A stretch of DNA of 64,000 nt, taken from assembly GCA_036417435.1 (NCBI GenBank), contig CM070907.1, positions 58,140,001 to 58,204,000 on the forward strand, in the 5' to 3' direction. Shown piece after piece: positions 34,000 through 46,499 of this stretch (its first letter is position 1; every line of letters starts with the position of its first letter). This DNA is from Inia geoffrensis (taxonomy: Eukaryota > Chordata > Mammalia > Artiodactyla > Iniidae). The translations under genes and the position numbers were made by a program. The notes beneath the pieces are model-generated. The model saw only the letters and a list, made by a program, of their open reading frames with translations, searched no databases and was not told where the DNA came from.

Positions 34000-34335
34000 A
34001 GCTCCTCTGGAAATATTTTACCATTTCTTTTATCCCTTTCTACCTCAACATTTTGGCCCTCTGGGACAGCCCTTGTGACTACTTCTCAAAATCACGGTGG
34101 TCTAGCTGTCACCTTAAATTCTGCATGTCTAAAACTAAGCTCATTATCTGTACCCCTCTTGACCCCCTGCTCAAATCTGGTTCCCCTGGGATATCTCCCT
34201 CAGTTAATGGAAACGCCACCCTTCCTGTTGCCTTAGATAGAATTATTTGTGTCATCTTCAGCTCTATCTCTCTAACATCTTCCTCCAATGAATCATTGCC
34301 AAATTCTGTCAATTCTACCTGAGAAATATATTTCA
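34000..34335 (+). mobile_element. L2 LINE, part 1 of an interrupted copy
   Basis: It shows 'gtctaaaactaagctcatta', 'ttaatggaaacgccaccctt', 'cttcctccaatgaatcattg', 'aaattctgtcaattctacct', the L2 ORF2 C-terminal region in sense orientation. The frames at 34053-34322 (plus) and 34109-34357 (minus) are shadows of it. Confidence 0.78.
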
Positions 34336-34439
34336 TGCTTGTCTCCTGCTCAGCCAAAGCACAGGGTCTGATTTTTTCTGCCCTGGATTTTTTCTAGGTT
34401 CTTCTTTCTGGTCTATTTTTTTCCCCTAACTTGACTTGC

Positions 34440-34720
34440 CATGTTACAGCCATAGAGAGTAATTCATTACTGGGAAGTATGGAAACACATAAAGGAAAAA
34501 ATAGAAAGGTTAAAGTAAACATTACCCATATATCTATTACCAGAAATAATCACTGTTGTAATTTTGGTGTATATCCTTGCAGATAAATATAAATATGTGC
34601 AGATATAGTTCTGCATGGAACACCAGTGATCTACATGCATTATGCATTATATGTTATTGCATTGTACATTATTGGGACTACTATAAACTGTTTATAGTTT
34701 GAATTGGCCAAATTTGAATT
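34440..34720. mobile_element. Unclassified ancient interspersed repeat within L2
   Basis: Contains 'attaccagaaataatcactg', 'tgtaattttggtgtatatcc', 'tgcattatgcattatatg', a phrase order common in mammalian repeats that I cannot name. It sits between two L2 pieces. Confidence 0.4.
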
Positions 34721-34739
34721 GTTAGTTATTTTTACAGAA

Positions 34740-34808
34740 TTCATATTTTTTTGCCACTCTCTTGCTTAAAAACCTTCAATGATGTCTCACTAACAAGAAA
34801 ACATTCTA
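34740..34808 (+). mobile_element. L2 LINE, part 2 of an interrupted copy
   Basis: 'gccactctcttgcttaaaaa' and 'ccttcaatgatgtctcac' match the L2 sequence that reads 'ctgcttaaaaccctccaatgg' in preserved copies. It ends at the CHR SINE target duplication. Confidence 0.7.
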
Positions 34809-35155
34809 GAGACTTCCCTGGTGGTGCAGTGTTTAGGAATCCACCTGTCACTACAGGAGACATGGGTTCGAGCCCTGGTCCAGGAAGATCCCACATGCCG
34901 CAGAGGAACTAAGCCCGTGTGCCACAACTACTGAGCCTGTGCCCTAGAACCCGCGAGCCACAACTACTGAAGCCCATGCACCTAGAGCCTGTGCTCTACA
35001 ACAAGAGAAGCCATCGCAATGAGAAGCCCGCACACTGCAACGAAGAGTAGCCCCCGCTCGCCGCAACTAGAGAAAGCCCATGCGCAGTAACAAAGACCCA
35101 ACACAGCCAAAAATAAATAAATAAAATTAAGTTATTAAAAAATAAAGAAAGAAAG
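34809..35155 (+). mobile_element. CHR-type SINE, long form, inserted in L2
   Basis: It starts GAGACTTCCCTGGTGGTGCA, contains the B box 'gggttcgagccctggtcc', and ends 'aaagacccaacacagcc' with an A-rich AAAT/AAAG tail. Flanks share ACATTCTA at 34801-34808 and 35159-35166, the target duplication, with a further AA upstream. An extra repeat of 'ccacaactactga' inside (34922 and 34959) makes it slightly longer than the copy at 4213. Confidence 0.95.
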
Positions 35156-35166
35156 AATACATTCTA

Positions 35167-35525
35167 AGATTCAGCAAGTAATTAGGCCTTGCAGAATTGG
35201 CTTGACTTTCTTCTCTGGCTTCATTTTCTACTACACCTATTTAATCTCATAGACCTATTTGCTGTTCATCTAAAACAAGCCACCCACCCTGAGGCCTTGG
35301 TATCTTTGATAGTTTTGATTCCCAGTCCAACAGGATTCCAGAGTCCTAACCTGCCTGTCTGGCCCCTGACATTTTCACTCATCAGAATTCTACTTGGGCT
35401 CTAAGTGGTCATTCAAAGTCTACCTCTTTTGAAAAATTCCACCAATTTCCCCTATCAGAATGATTTACCTTCCTTGAGAATTTTCACAGATCTTTTGAGC
35501 AGGTAGGTATTATGTGTGTATTTCC
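35167..35525 (+). mobile_element. L2 LINE, part 3 of an interrupted copy
   Basis: The L2 resumes after the SINE with 'gccttgcagaattggcttga' and continues to 'tcagaattctacttgggctc', 'attcaaagtctacctctttt', 'ttaccttccttgagaatttt'. Confidence 0.65.
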
Positions 35526-35529
35526 TTGT

Positions 35530-35630
35530 GGAATAAACCAAAAGCCTTAGAGTCATAAAGACCAAGACTCAACTCTTGACTCTGTATTATACTAGTTATG
35601 TGACATTAAGGTACTTACTGTCTAGGCCAT
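35530..35630 (+). mobile_element. MIR SINE fragment
   Basis: 'aaaagccttagagtcataaa', 'gaccaagactcaactcttga', 'actagttatgtgacattaag' follow the MIR core. Confidence 0.6.
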
Positions 35631-35887
35631 AGAAAGGGGCCTATTGGTACCATTAAACGACGTGAAAATGGAGGTGAGAGGAGTAAATGTTTTGCTTGTC
35701 ACACACAGATGGGAGCTGGAACTGGCAAACACAATGTGACATCCAAGCCCATACTCCTGACTGCCATGCTACGCCAGTTCTTTAGTTTGTCTTTCGTAAA
35801 AGAAACCAGTACGGATGATGCTCATGGAAGTTCACTTCTCACTTCTCCAGTGAATATGAAGTTTGCTATGTTAACACACTGTGTTAT

Positions 35888-36285
35888 ATAGGTTCCTAGG
35901 GCTGCCATAACGAATCACTTCAAACTAGGTGGTTTAAAATAACATAAATTTATTTTTTCACAGTTCTGGAAGATAGAGGTCCAAAATGAAGATTTTGGCG
36001 AGGCCATGCTTGCTCTGAAGGCTCTAGAGCAGTATCTTTCTTTGCCTCCTCACGGTCGGCATTCCTTCACTTATTCTTCCCATCTCTGCCTTTGCCACAT
36101 GACCCTCTTCCCTCTGTGCCTTTACGTGGCCTTCTTATAAGGATGCCAGTTAATGAATTTAAGGTCCACTCTAATCCAGTATGACCGCATCTTAACTTAT
36201 GTCTTCAAAGACCTGTTTTCAAATAAGATCATATTCCTAGGTACCGAGGGTTTGGATTTGAACAGACCTGTACTGTGATCATAGG
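35888..36285. mobile_element. Ancient L1M-like 3'-end repeat
   Basis: The common mammalian repeat is clear: 'agggctgccataacgaatca', 'aaactaggtggtttaaaata', 'ttttcacagttctggaagat', 'cttataaggatgccagtta', 'tgaccgcatcttaacttatg'. I think it is an L1M-type 3' end; the subfamily is not certain. Confidence 0.6.
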
Positions 36286-36289
36286 TACT

Positions 36290-36995
36290 GGTTAAAGGTG
36301 CTGACATGTATCCCTTCATGTAAATTAATGCTCTGTTATGATTGATTCATTTGGTAAGATCAAGTTTCCAGGCAATGACTATATTCCTATAACACTTCTA
36401 CTAGATAAGAGAACAAGTACTAGTATGTTATGCTCATTGTCAATTAATAGGTATTGGCAACAGTAAGGTTTTTTTCCCTAGAAACCTTTCTTTTTTTCTC
36501 ATAGAAGAATGCACTGATTATAAATCTGATATTATTCCTAACAGACATGTAGCCAACGATTACAATGACGGAAACAGAAAGTTAGGGAAGATGCACAAAA
36601 AGGAAAAGGAGGGTAGGTAAATATTCAATTTATCAAGACCAATATACTGGCATTTTAATTCTGATACATTTGTCGTTCATATAATATACCAGTGATAGGT
36701 GTATATTTTCTCTAAGGTTTCTTACAATGTCCTTTCCCCACACATTTTGTTTTTAACATAAAAGCAAACACTTGATATGGCTAGAGTTTCAAATTACTGC
36801 AGGATGTTTCACCCAGTATTTCTACCTTGTGTCTGATAAACTGGGTATAAAATATTCACAATAGATGACAATTTATAAATACATGCATTAAGTTTATGTT
36901 TTCCTAATGGTCACACACGTACTTACAACAATTTCAATGATTCTTTCTGATAAAGACATTGGCCGACTGCACTGTCTAACTCCCCTGGGAGCTGT
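36290..36995. other. No gene; AT-rich unassigned sequence
   Basis: No supportable feature. Confidence 0.4.
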
Positions 36996-36999
36996 CCCC

Positions 37000-37300
37000 C
37001 ATCCCCACAATTTCACTCTATCCTCCTGCCTCCCTGCCTTTGCTAAATCTTTGCCACCCCCTTCTCTGACCAGCAAACTTGTATGTACTTTTAGAGCAGA
37101 GACAAAATGATATGTTGCCCATGAAGACTTTCATGAGAAGTTACCACTCCATTTTTCCTCTTTTCCCAGATGATTCTGTTTCTACAAGTACAAAACAGTT
37201 ATTTCATTCTGCCTTTGTTCCAAAGGACGCATCACAGGATTTGTAATTGCCTGTAGTGCCTAGGATAGAGCTCAACACATAGTTATTTCCTCCCCACTCC
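37000..37300 (+). mobile_element. L2 LINE 3' fragment, decayed
   Basis: 'cctgcctttgctaaatcttt', 'tacttttagagcagagacaa', 'tagtgcctaggatagagctc', 'aacacatagttatttcc' follow the L2 3' order. Confidence 0.5.
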
Positions 37301-37379
37301 CACCCAAGAGAGAGTTCTAAGTTTGTTGGTTAATAAAAGGGCAAATTGGGCCAGGGTTGGGAGTGAATGTGGGGAGTGG

Positions 37380-37745
37380 AGTTGAATGCCTATCATGTTC
37401 TAGGCACAGTGCAAGATACCGGAGCTAAACAAAGATAGGTAACACAAAGTCCCTGATCCCAGGGAGGTAGTAGTCATGGGTCAAACTGCAAGGTAACTAA
37501 CATAACAGAATCTAATAAGAGCTCAAATGCCTGCACACATAGTAGTCTATGGCACACCTGAGGGGCACCTACGCCAGCCCAAAGCAAGCACATTGCAAGA
37601 GAATCCTGAACAGCTGAGACAGTAAGCCTGGGACAAGGGAGGGAAAGTGGATAAAAGGCATTCCAACATTCCAAGTACAGGACATAGAGTGGACCGAGGA
37701 CAGAGAGGCAAGTGTTTGAAAAACTGTAAGCACACTGCAAAGAAG
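37380..37745 (-). mobile_element. L2 LINE fragment
   Basis: The plus strand shows the reversed L2: 'tgttctaggcacagtgcaag', 'aagtccctgatcccagggag', 'aaaaggcattccaacattcc', 'agtgtttgaaaaactgtaag'. Minus-strand frames at 37474-37775 come from this copy. Confidence 0.65.
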
Positions 37746-37749
37746 ACCT

Positions 37750-38635
37750 GGTGACTTAATTTCTTCCAAATACAAAAGAAGTACAGAAATAATTATATTC
37801 TGATTACCATTTACTCATAGGGTGTGTGTGTGTGTCTACAAGTGTGTGCAGGGAATCAGCAGCACGCTTCCCGATGATTCTGCATTTAAAGTACAAGTCC
37901 ACAGAAGGGTGGTAGGCAAAAAGTTCATTTTTGATTTTTTTTTTAAACCACAAAAATAGTCTATCTGAAAGATTTCTGTCAGGCATCTGCCATCTCTAGT
38001 AACTTTTTGGAATGGTTACAAAAATGCATATCCAAGTCATAAAGATTTAACGAAATACTGTCCTGCCATTTATAGTAATGATACCAAATGACAAGTTCAA
38101 ATTACTTGTTGTGATTACTCTTCATCTGGGCAAAACACATGTCGTAAACGTATTCCCAGGATGCAATTACATCGACTGCTATGACACAGAATAACAACAC
38201 TGGAAAAAAAGCTAATCACACACAATACACATACTGTTTAGATTTTTTCCAAACAGGTCTTTTTTTTTTTGTATTGCAATCTGTTCACCATTTGGACTAA
38301 TCATTAACTATTTTTTTTTTTGTAATGTGGAAAGTATCAGCTGAGTTAGATAAGCACACAAAGAAAGCTAATAAAATGAACATATTAATGTATATTCTAT
38401 ATTCCCAAATTTAGATGAGGAGAGATAATGACCTTGCCATGTTCACCAGTAATATTATCAGAACACTTGTAGGTTTTGAATTAATGATGATCACAGAGGG
38501 AAAATCCTACTGCTATGACAAACAATATATGTTTTCAAAGATATTCTTCATGCAAAGTCTTAGCAATTCTATCCTGGGTACTTTAATAAATGGTTTGGGA
38601 TATAACATTTTTCTGTGTCAATAAAAGAACATGGG
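37750..38635. other. No gene; unassigned sequence
   Basis: A short TG run at 37820-37833 and T runs near 38261 and 38311 are present. No repeat or gene is supported. Confidence 0.4.
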
Positions 38636-38639
38636 AAAC

Positions 38640-39075
38640 CACATTTAAAATACTCTATATGTTTTTATTTTCTCCACTTGTCCTTCCTAAATCTTCCTTT
38701 TCTTCTCACTTTACTGTCCCTCTGGGGATATCTCACCTACCATAGCTTTAATTTCTGCTCTTTATTTCTAATCTATACTCTTCTTTCAGCACAATGCCTA
38801 CATAGTTGACCACTAAATAGATTTTCCACCTGTATGTCCTCAAAATCACTATGTGCAATTTGGAATTCATCACCCACACTTCTCTCTCCTCCTCACACCT
38901 CAAAATAAATATGGTAACCTCATAAATATCCCTAATATCTGTTCATGTCTTCCAATCTCATTTCTACTCCCCTAATTCAATTCTCATCACTTATCACATG
39001 ACTGTTGCAATTGAATACAAACTGGTCTTCCTGCCTTTACCCACAAACTCTCTCCCCACCTCTCTAAAGTAAGAA
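38640..39075 (+). mobile_element. L2 LINE fragment
   Basis: 'aatctcatttctactcccct', 'cacatgactgttgcaattga', 'caaactggtcttcctgcctt' match the L2 stretch that reads 'cctaactggtctccctgc' in preserved copies. Confidence 0.65.
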
Positions 39076-39139
39076 ATGGAATTATATAACAATTCTGCTC
39101 AATTTTTTTTTCTTTTTTTTTTTTTTTTTACAGTGAGTC

Positions 39140-42100
39140 TAAATAGGTAAGAACTGTGGACTTCCAAAAGTCAAAGAAATTACAGTCTAGGATAAATGAG
39201 CTGGGGACTCTTCATCAGTATTTTTCAAAATGTCCCTGAGTAACTTCTGTGTCTAGTCATAACAGAGAACTCGATACTGGACTAGTCCCCTCACCCTACA
39301 TGACTACAAAACTGGAAATACTATGTCAAGAACCCTATTTTCAGCCTTTAGACTAGAGGCATCTCAGGATTGTGTGTATTCAGAAAAGGGGAATACTTGA
39401 GACAAGGCACTTGATCCCCCAACACTCTGCCTGTAGACACATTCGTGAGCATGATGCATGGTGGTGGACTCAAGCTGATGATGGTGGTCTTGCTGAGCAA
39501 GGGAGTAACAGTTGGAGTTTGGGGCTGCTGAAGCGGCAGAATTTGCAAGGCAAGGTACCAGAGTAAAGGGAGAAACACGGAGAAGCAGCACCGAAATTAA
39601 GAATAGGGGTGCCTTTATGTTTTGGCTGAATACCAAGCTGCACATGTATACAGCAAGATTCTTCAAGTTCAGGAAGAGAACAGCTACTGGGAGTTGTGAG
39701 CTAAGTGGAAATCCCCAAGATCATATAATAAGGAGACATGGGCACTCTGAACAGCCAAGGAGGAGTGACCTGGCTTAATAACCTGGGTATTGAATTGAAG
39801 CCTCCTCACAAAGGCCACACTTTAGAAATAGAGCAACTCTAGTCATATAATAAGGACATTAAAACAATCTTCACAAAGTTTAAAACAGATTTTGAATGAG
39901 TCAAGCTGGTTCTCCAGAATAAAATTCAAAAATTTCTAAAGGAAGACAGCAAAACCTAGAATCTCATAAATGTAATATCCAACATGGCCAAATAAAATAA
40001 CACAATATCAGACATGTGAAAAAGCAGGAAAATGTGACCCATATGTATTTAAGAAAATAAATATAAACAGATCCAGAGATTTTAAATCTACCAGAAAAGG
40101 ACTTTAAACCAGTGAATGAAAGAACAACAGAAGAGAAATGGAACAAATTAAAAAAGAGAAAAATGAAACCATAAAGCTGAAACACATAACATCTGAAAAA
40201 ATATCTACAGTACGGGCTTAACATTAGATTGGACACTTCAAAAGAAAATATAAATAAACTTGAAAATATGGCAATAGAGATTCTATAGACTGAAGCATAA
40301 AGAGTAAAAAAGACTGGGAGTAAAGGTGGGGAAATAGATTCTCAGTCTGTTTGAAAATACAAAGCAGTAAAAATTTGGAATGGGAGTACCAGAAGAGACT
40401 GAAAGCCAGAAAAAGGTTAAAGAAATAATAAAAATATATTTTAAACTAATTTGATGAAAAATATTAACAGATTCAAGAAGCTCACCAACTCTCTTTGCAC
40501 CAAATCTCAAAAACAAATTGCTAAAAATTAAGGATAAAGTAAGAAGAAACATACTATATATCCACAAATAACAGTAAGAAATTATACTGATATCTCATCA
40601 GAAACGACGCAAGCCAGAAAACTATGGAACAAGTTCTTAAGTGCTGAGCAAGAGAAGAAAAGTCAATCTAGAATTATATAACCATCACAAAACCCTTACA
40701 AAATAAATAAAACATTACAATTTCTTTTTCATACAAACAAAAGCTGAAGAACTCACAGAACTGCGCTGCAAGGAATATGAAAGAAACTTCTTACAACTGA
40801 AGAAAAACAATACCAGGTGGAAGCTCAATAAAGATCAACAAAAATGATACATAAATGGATATACACATACACACACACACATATTCATGTACATATACAT
40901 ATACACATATTTTAAAATTTATTTAAAAAGCGGTTGACTAGGATATAAGTAACAATGTATTTTGGGGTTTAAAACATATATAGAATTAAGTATAATATCA
41001 AGAGAACAAAGGATAAGAAAGGAGTAAATTGAAGTATGATGTTATAAGTTTCATATGCTATATATGAAATGGTGTAAAACTAATATATGGTTAATTATAA
41101 TAACTTAAAGATGCATACTGTAAAATCTAGAGTAACCATTAGAAACATAAAAATATAGAAGTATACTTAAAAGCCAATATAATAAATAAGATAGAATAAT
41201 ATAATTTATTCAAACAACTTTTAAAAAGACAGGAACAAAGAACAAGTAGAACAAATATAAAGACACAAATTGGTTAAAGGTAAAAGAATGGAGAACAATA
41301 TATTATGCTAATGTTAATCAAAAGAAAGATGGAGTAGCTGCTTTAATTTCAAACAAAGTAGACTTCTAAGCAAGAAATAACATCAGCATTAAGAAAAATA
41401 CACTCAATGATAAAAAAGTCAACTCATCAAGGAACATGCAAAAATGTGTATGAACCTAAAAATGGAACTTCAAAACTAATAAAGCAGTAGAGGAATCTGA
41501 AAACAATGCATAAATACACATAATTATAATTGGAGACTTAAAAAAATCTTCTTTTAGTAACTGATATAACTAGTAGCTTCCAAAATTCAGTACGTTTAGA
41601 GAAGATTTGAACCAAAACACCATCATCAAACAGTGTTTGGTGATATTTATATTTATAGAACATTTTCTTGAATAGCAGCAAATATGTGCTATGCTTTTTT
41701 TCCAAGAACACATGAATGATTAGCCAAGAGAGGCCATATTCTATAAGTCAACAAACAGCTTACTTAATACATTTTAAAGGATTGAGTTGACATAGAGTAT
41801 ATTCTCTGATCACAACAAAATTAAAGATTTAGACCAAAAGACATTTAAAAAAACTATAACTATTTGCAAATAATGCAACACAATTCTAAATATCCCATGG
41901 AACAAGGAAAAAATCGCAATGTAAATTAGAAAATATTTTGAATGGAATGGAAATGAAACACAACCTATAAAAATTTGTGGAATCCAACAAAAGCAAGATT
42001 TACTTGAAAAGTTGCTTCTACTAAAAATACAGAAAGGTCTCAAATCAAAGGAATAAACTTCTATGGAAAATATAGAAGAATAGAGTGAATTAAACCCAAA

Positions 42101-44780
42101 ATAAGTATAAAGAAGTAAAATAAATATCCAGAAGTCAATAAATAGATAATAGAAACACAAGAGAAAAACAACAAAATTAAAGGCTATATTTCGAAAATAT
42201 CTATAACTTGAAAAAAAAACTAACAAAGTGGTCAATAAAAATAGAGAAAACACAAATTACCAACATCAGGAATGAAAGAAAGACATCACCAGTAGATTTA
42301 CAGAGATATTACAGAGATATTAAGGTACTGTTATCAAATTTATTAAAATAATTTTTAAAAATCTTAGAAGAAATAAACAGTTTTCTTGGAAGATACAACT
42401 TGCAAGAATTGACATGTAAACAAATAGTAAACTAAAGTAGCATGACCTTAAATTAAATTTTTAAAAAATCAATTTATAAACTATTTTCCAGAAAGAAAAC
42501 TACAAGTAGCTTCAATGGCGGATTTTATCATACATTTAAAGAAAAAATATCAACAATCTTCCTCAAATATTCCAGAAAATAGAGGAACAACTTGCCAACT
42601 CAATTTATGAGTCCAGTATTACACTGATAGGAACATCTGAAAAAGATAGATAGATGGATATCCAAAGAACAATAACCATCATAAACGTAGGTGAAAAAAG
42701 AGTTTGAAAAAATATTAACATATCAAATCCAGATCATAGAATTAATAGACAAGGATAATAAAAACAGCTACTTTAATACAAATGTCCAAGAAGGTCGAGG
42801 AAAGATAGAGCATGATGAGAGAAAGGCAAGATACTAAAGAAGGACTTAAAATTTCTAGAAATGAAAAATCCAGCATCTCAAATGGAAAATTCAATGGATG
42901 GCATGAACTGCCAATCTAATAAAGCAGAAAAAACCCCAATGACATAGCAATAGAAATGTTCTACATTGAAGCACAAAATGAAAAAAAAAAAAAAAATCAC
43001 CGAAGTAAAGTTAACAGTGAATTGTGGGACAATATTAAGTGACTAAACTCATCGTAAATGGAGTCCCAGAAGGGAAGGAAAGAGGGTGTGGACAGAAAAA
43101 GAACTGTGAAAATTCAACTTTTATTCACTGTAAAATTATTGACAAACTAGAATTTGAAATAAAAATCCTCAACCTGATAAGGGGCATATATAATAATCCT
43201 ACAAATAACATTATATGTAATAGTGACAGTATGAATGCTTTCCCTTAAGATTTCTTATCCGCATTTCTATTTAAAATCATACTGATTTCAAGCCAGTAGT
43301 ATAAAGTAAGAAAAATAAAGGCATGAGAAACTTTAAATACCCACAGATGATACGACTAGGTAAATAGAAATTGATAAGAAATCTACCAAAAATACCCCTA
43401 TGAGAAGTAGTATGTAAATTTAGCAATATCATAGGATACTAGCTTAATTTATAAAAATCAGTTGCATACCTATAAGCAAATGGAGAGCAAAACTGAAAAT
43501 AATTATCCTTTTAAAACAGCATTATCAATCAAAAACTACTTAGAAATCTGTTTACCAAAAATACCTGAAAACTTTACAACAAAAACTACAATGTTCTGTT
43601 CAGAGAAATTTTAAAAGACCCAAATATATCATGAGTATATCATGTTTATAAATTATACTACTAAGATTATATTATGATGATGATACCATTTATTTCTAAC
43701 TTGAGCTATATCTATATCTGTGTCTCTATTTATGTAATATCAATCAAAATCCCAGCAGAGGATCTTGTAAAAATCAACAATGGATTCTAAAATTTATATG
43801 CAAAGGATCTAAAATAACAAAATCATATATATATATATATTTAAATGTTTAAGAAAAAGAGATCTAATAATACTAACTTCCAAATATTATAACCATCAAG
43901 ACAGTGAAGGACTGGCAGAGAGAGATACAAATCAATCAATGGAACTAAATAAAGATCATAGATAACCAACACTTATACAGGTAATTCATTTTCAACAAAG
44001 TTATCAAAGCAAACCAGTGAGGTAAGGGAAATCTTTTCAACAAATGGTGCCAGTACTCGAAATGGGCATCCAAAGAAGGTGAACAGGGATAACCTTGACA
44101 TTTACCCCACAGCATACACAAAAATATTCTGAGATTAATCATATACTTAAACATAAATGCTAAAATTTCTAGAAAATGTATAGGAAATGTCTCTGTGACC
44201 TAGGCGTATGCAAATAATTTAGATTTAAACATAAAAACACTAACCATTAAAAAATAAATTTATATATCAGACTATCAAAATTAAAACTTTCATTATAAGG
44301 CACTGTAAAGGAAATCAGTAGGTAACTCATAGACTGAGAAAATATTCACAGGACATATTTTACAAAGGACTTGTATCTACAATATATAAAGAACTCCTAT
44401 AACGAAGTTATAAAAAAGTCAAACAACCCAATTAAAAATGGACAAAACATTTGTACGGGTCAATAATGCATAGAAATGGCCAATAAACACAGGAAGAAGT
44501 ACAAAACATCACTAATCTTTAAGGAAATGCAAATGAAAACCAAAATGAGATTCCACTACACACCTGTTAGAATGGTAACATTTTTTTTTTTTTAAGTAAA
44601 GCAACACCAAATGTTCAGAAAACATTTTTCTAGTTTTCTGGTAACAGTGTGAAAGTTACATCAGTGTGGAAGATATATTTAGCCCTGTGCTCCTGAAATA
44701 GCAGTCCTAAATATTTATCCAAAAGAAATGAAGATATTGACTGAGACAAATACGAAAGCTCACTGATACTTCCATGCAAC
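39140..44780 (+). mobile_element. Ancient L1 LINE, nearly full length and heavily decayed
   Basis: About 5.6 kb of A-rich sequence follows the L1 order. The ORF1-side block lies at about 39840-40830 ('aaactatggaacaagttctt', 'agaattatataaccatcaca'); endonuclease-like sequence at 41240-42300 ('taatttcaaacaaagtagac', 'ctctgatcacaacaaaatta'); RT remnants at 43140-43620 with the decayed FADD box at 43338-43352; and C-terminal ORF2 at 44400-44580 ('aaatgcaaatgaaaaccaaa', 'ccactacacacctgttagaa'). The 5' part (39140-39840) is assigned mainly by continuity and is less certain. Stops occur throughout. The longest minus-strand frame (147 codons, 41810-42253) is a by-product of A-richness. No 3' UTR is recognised beyond 44780. 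Confidence 0.75.
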
Positions 44781-44789
44781 ACAGATCAG

Positions 44790-45190
44790 CTCTGTTACAG
44801 TTCTTAAAATGCATCGTTGAATGAATCTCTTCTGAAAAAGGCTTTGGCATGATGGCTGTAGATGCATCCTATTCAAGTGATTTCCCTGAATGGGTTTATC
44901 TAATTATTCAATCACCACCCCTGTTAATTACAAGTCAGAAAGTGCCAAGAAATTGGGCTACAATCAAGGTGCTCCTGGCTTTTTAGACACCTGACTTTTA
45001 ATGGACTCTATAATACACATAAAGAGCTGGAAGAAACATTCTTAATTCCATAAGAGCTAGTCATTTATCCCCTATTTCCAAACAGGAGTGGACACCACAA
45101 GGAAGAATAGGAAGTTACCGTTATCGGCAGAGAAGCTGGGATATTATCCACCATGTACAGAAATATACTTCAAAATCCCTCCATGTGGCT
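44790..45190. other. No gene; unassigned sequence
   Basis: No supportable feature. Confidence 0.4.
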
Positions 45191-45199
45191 ACACATACA

Positions 45200-45232
<33 letters not shown>
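45191..45232. repeat. (CA)n microsatellite
   Basis: CA array with two ATAC interruptions at its left end. Confidence 0.97.
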
Positions 45233-45233
<1 letters not shown>

Positions 45234-45239
45234 TTTGAG

Positions 45240-45842
45240 AGTATTATTAGTTATCTTGCCAGCATCCACTCCACTCCAAACATTTTGACTAATCGTCAAA
45301 GTAAGGTCCAAACTCCTTGCCAGTGATTATTTAGAAATTGGCATATATCCCAATCCTGGTATAAGATATTTAAAAAGTCTACTATGGCTTCTGGAAAAGG
45401 AATCATTATTCCTAAGAAAGAGATACAGGAAGGGGCATTCATATATGATATCTGGACATGTGTCAATCATCTTAGTATAGTGAACATGAAACTCATAATA
45501 AACGGCCAGAAAGGGGAGGTGGAAAGAACCTGGGGACTTCAAAGTATGGTTGCACTATGCGTTGTGTTAAGATTAGCACTTCCTTTACCCCTGCCCTTGC
45601 AGTGGCTGAGGTGATTCATTTCCCTGTCTTCCAAGCTTGTTTGAGTAAGGTTTTCCTGTTACTTGTAAGTGAGGGTATTCTAAGAGATACACAAACACAA
45701 AGAGACAACAGTTTAGATAGTAGCTGCATTCTGAATTGGTGAGCTTTTGCAAGACAGCACCATGTTTGAACCATCCTTTACCTGATCCTAACTTTTCTTT
45801 TACTTTTCTTACTATCGAAAGGCAAAGTGGTTCAGTAAAGAA
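45240..45842. other. No gene; unassigned, possible L2 trace
   Basis: 'gtccaaactccttgccagtg' at about 45307 recalls the L2 'aactccttaccatggcc' region, but the fragment is too short to call. Confidence 0.35.
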
Positions 45843-45855
45843 AGGACAGGAGTTT

Positions 45856-46062
45856 GTTTTTTTTTTTTTTGCGGTACGTGGGCCTCTCACTGTTGCGGTC
45901 TCTCCTGTTGCGGAGCACAGGCTCCGGACGCGCAGGCTCAGCGGCCATGGCTCACGGACCCAGCCGCTCCGCAGCACGTGGGGTCTTCCCGGACCGGGGC
46001 ACGAACCTGTGTCCCCTGCATCGGCAGGCGGACTCCCAACCACTGCGCCACCAGGGAAGCCC
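45856..46062 (-). mobile_element. CHR-type SINE, short form, with 13-bp target duplication
   Basis: A T run (reversed tail) is followed by GCGGTACGTGGGCCTCTCAC; the element ends CCACCAGGGAAGCCC. Flanks AGGACAGGAGTTT at 45843-45855 and 46063-46075 are identical. The reversed pol III boxes lie near the right end ('gcacgaacctgtgtcccc', 'caaccactgcgccaccagg'). All open frames here (155 codons plus, 182 codons minus) cross the SINE and are artefacts. Confidence 0.97.
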
Positions 46063-46075
46063 AGGACAGGAGTTT

Positions 46076-46495
46076 TGAATGACAAAAATCTGTGCTGGGC
46101 TTGGTGCTGCCATAAACTACTTTGCGTGACCAAGGTTGGAAATAACCTTGATGAATCTTGGTTGTTCTTTTGGAAACTTTTGTGGAACTTCTATAGAGAT
46201 TAATGGCATGATACGTGTAAGGTATTTACATAAGCTCTGGCAAAGGACAGGAGTTTGAAGTGAGTTGGCCGCTATTAACACGGGGAGGAAAGTCATCTCA
46301 ACGCTCAGGCAGCTGACTCATCAATGGGCTTCAAGTAAATAGCATATTTATAAACTGGGATCTATCTGCTCATCTTTTGGGGCAGGAACAGAATACTTGA
46401 CATAGTAGATGGGGTTAGAAATAGACACTAGGCCTAGCAAGTAGAAGCATCAAATAGTTACAACAACAATAATAATAATGACAAACACCACCTTC
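46076..46495. other. No gene; unassigned sequence
   Basis: It contains a further copy of AAAGGACAGGAGTTTG at 46242-46257, matching the SINE target site (see findings). Nothing else is recognised. Confidence 0.4.
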
Positions 46496-46499
46496 CATA

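Noticed and set aside
41810..42253. 147-codon minus-strand frame rich in F, L, I and Y, like a membrane protein
   Set aside because: It is the reverse of A-rich ancient L1 sequence; such composition gives hydrophobic reverse frames without meaning.
45585..46203. Long open frames on both strands (182 codons minus, 155 codons plus)
   Set aside because: Both run across the CHR SINE at 45856-46062; the peptide phrase ending in SAGGLPTTAPPGKP recurs in every short CHR SINE here (7021, 20114), so it is a read-through of the repeat.
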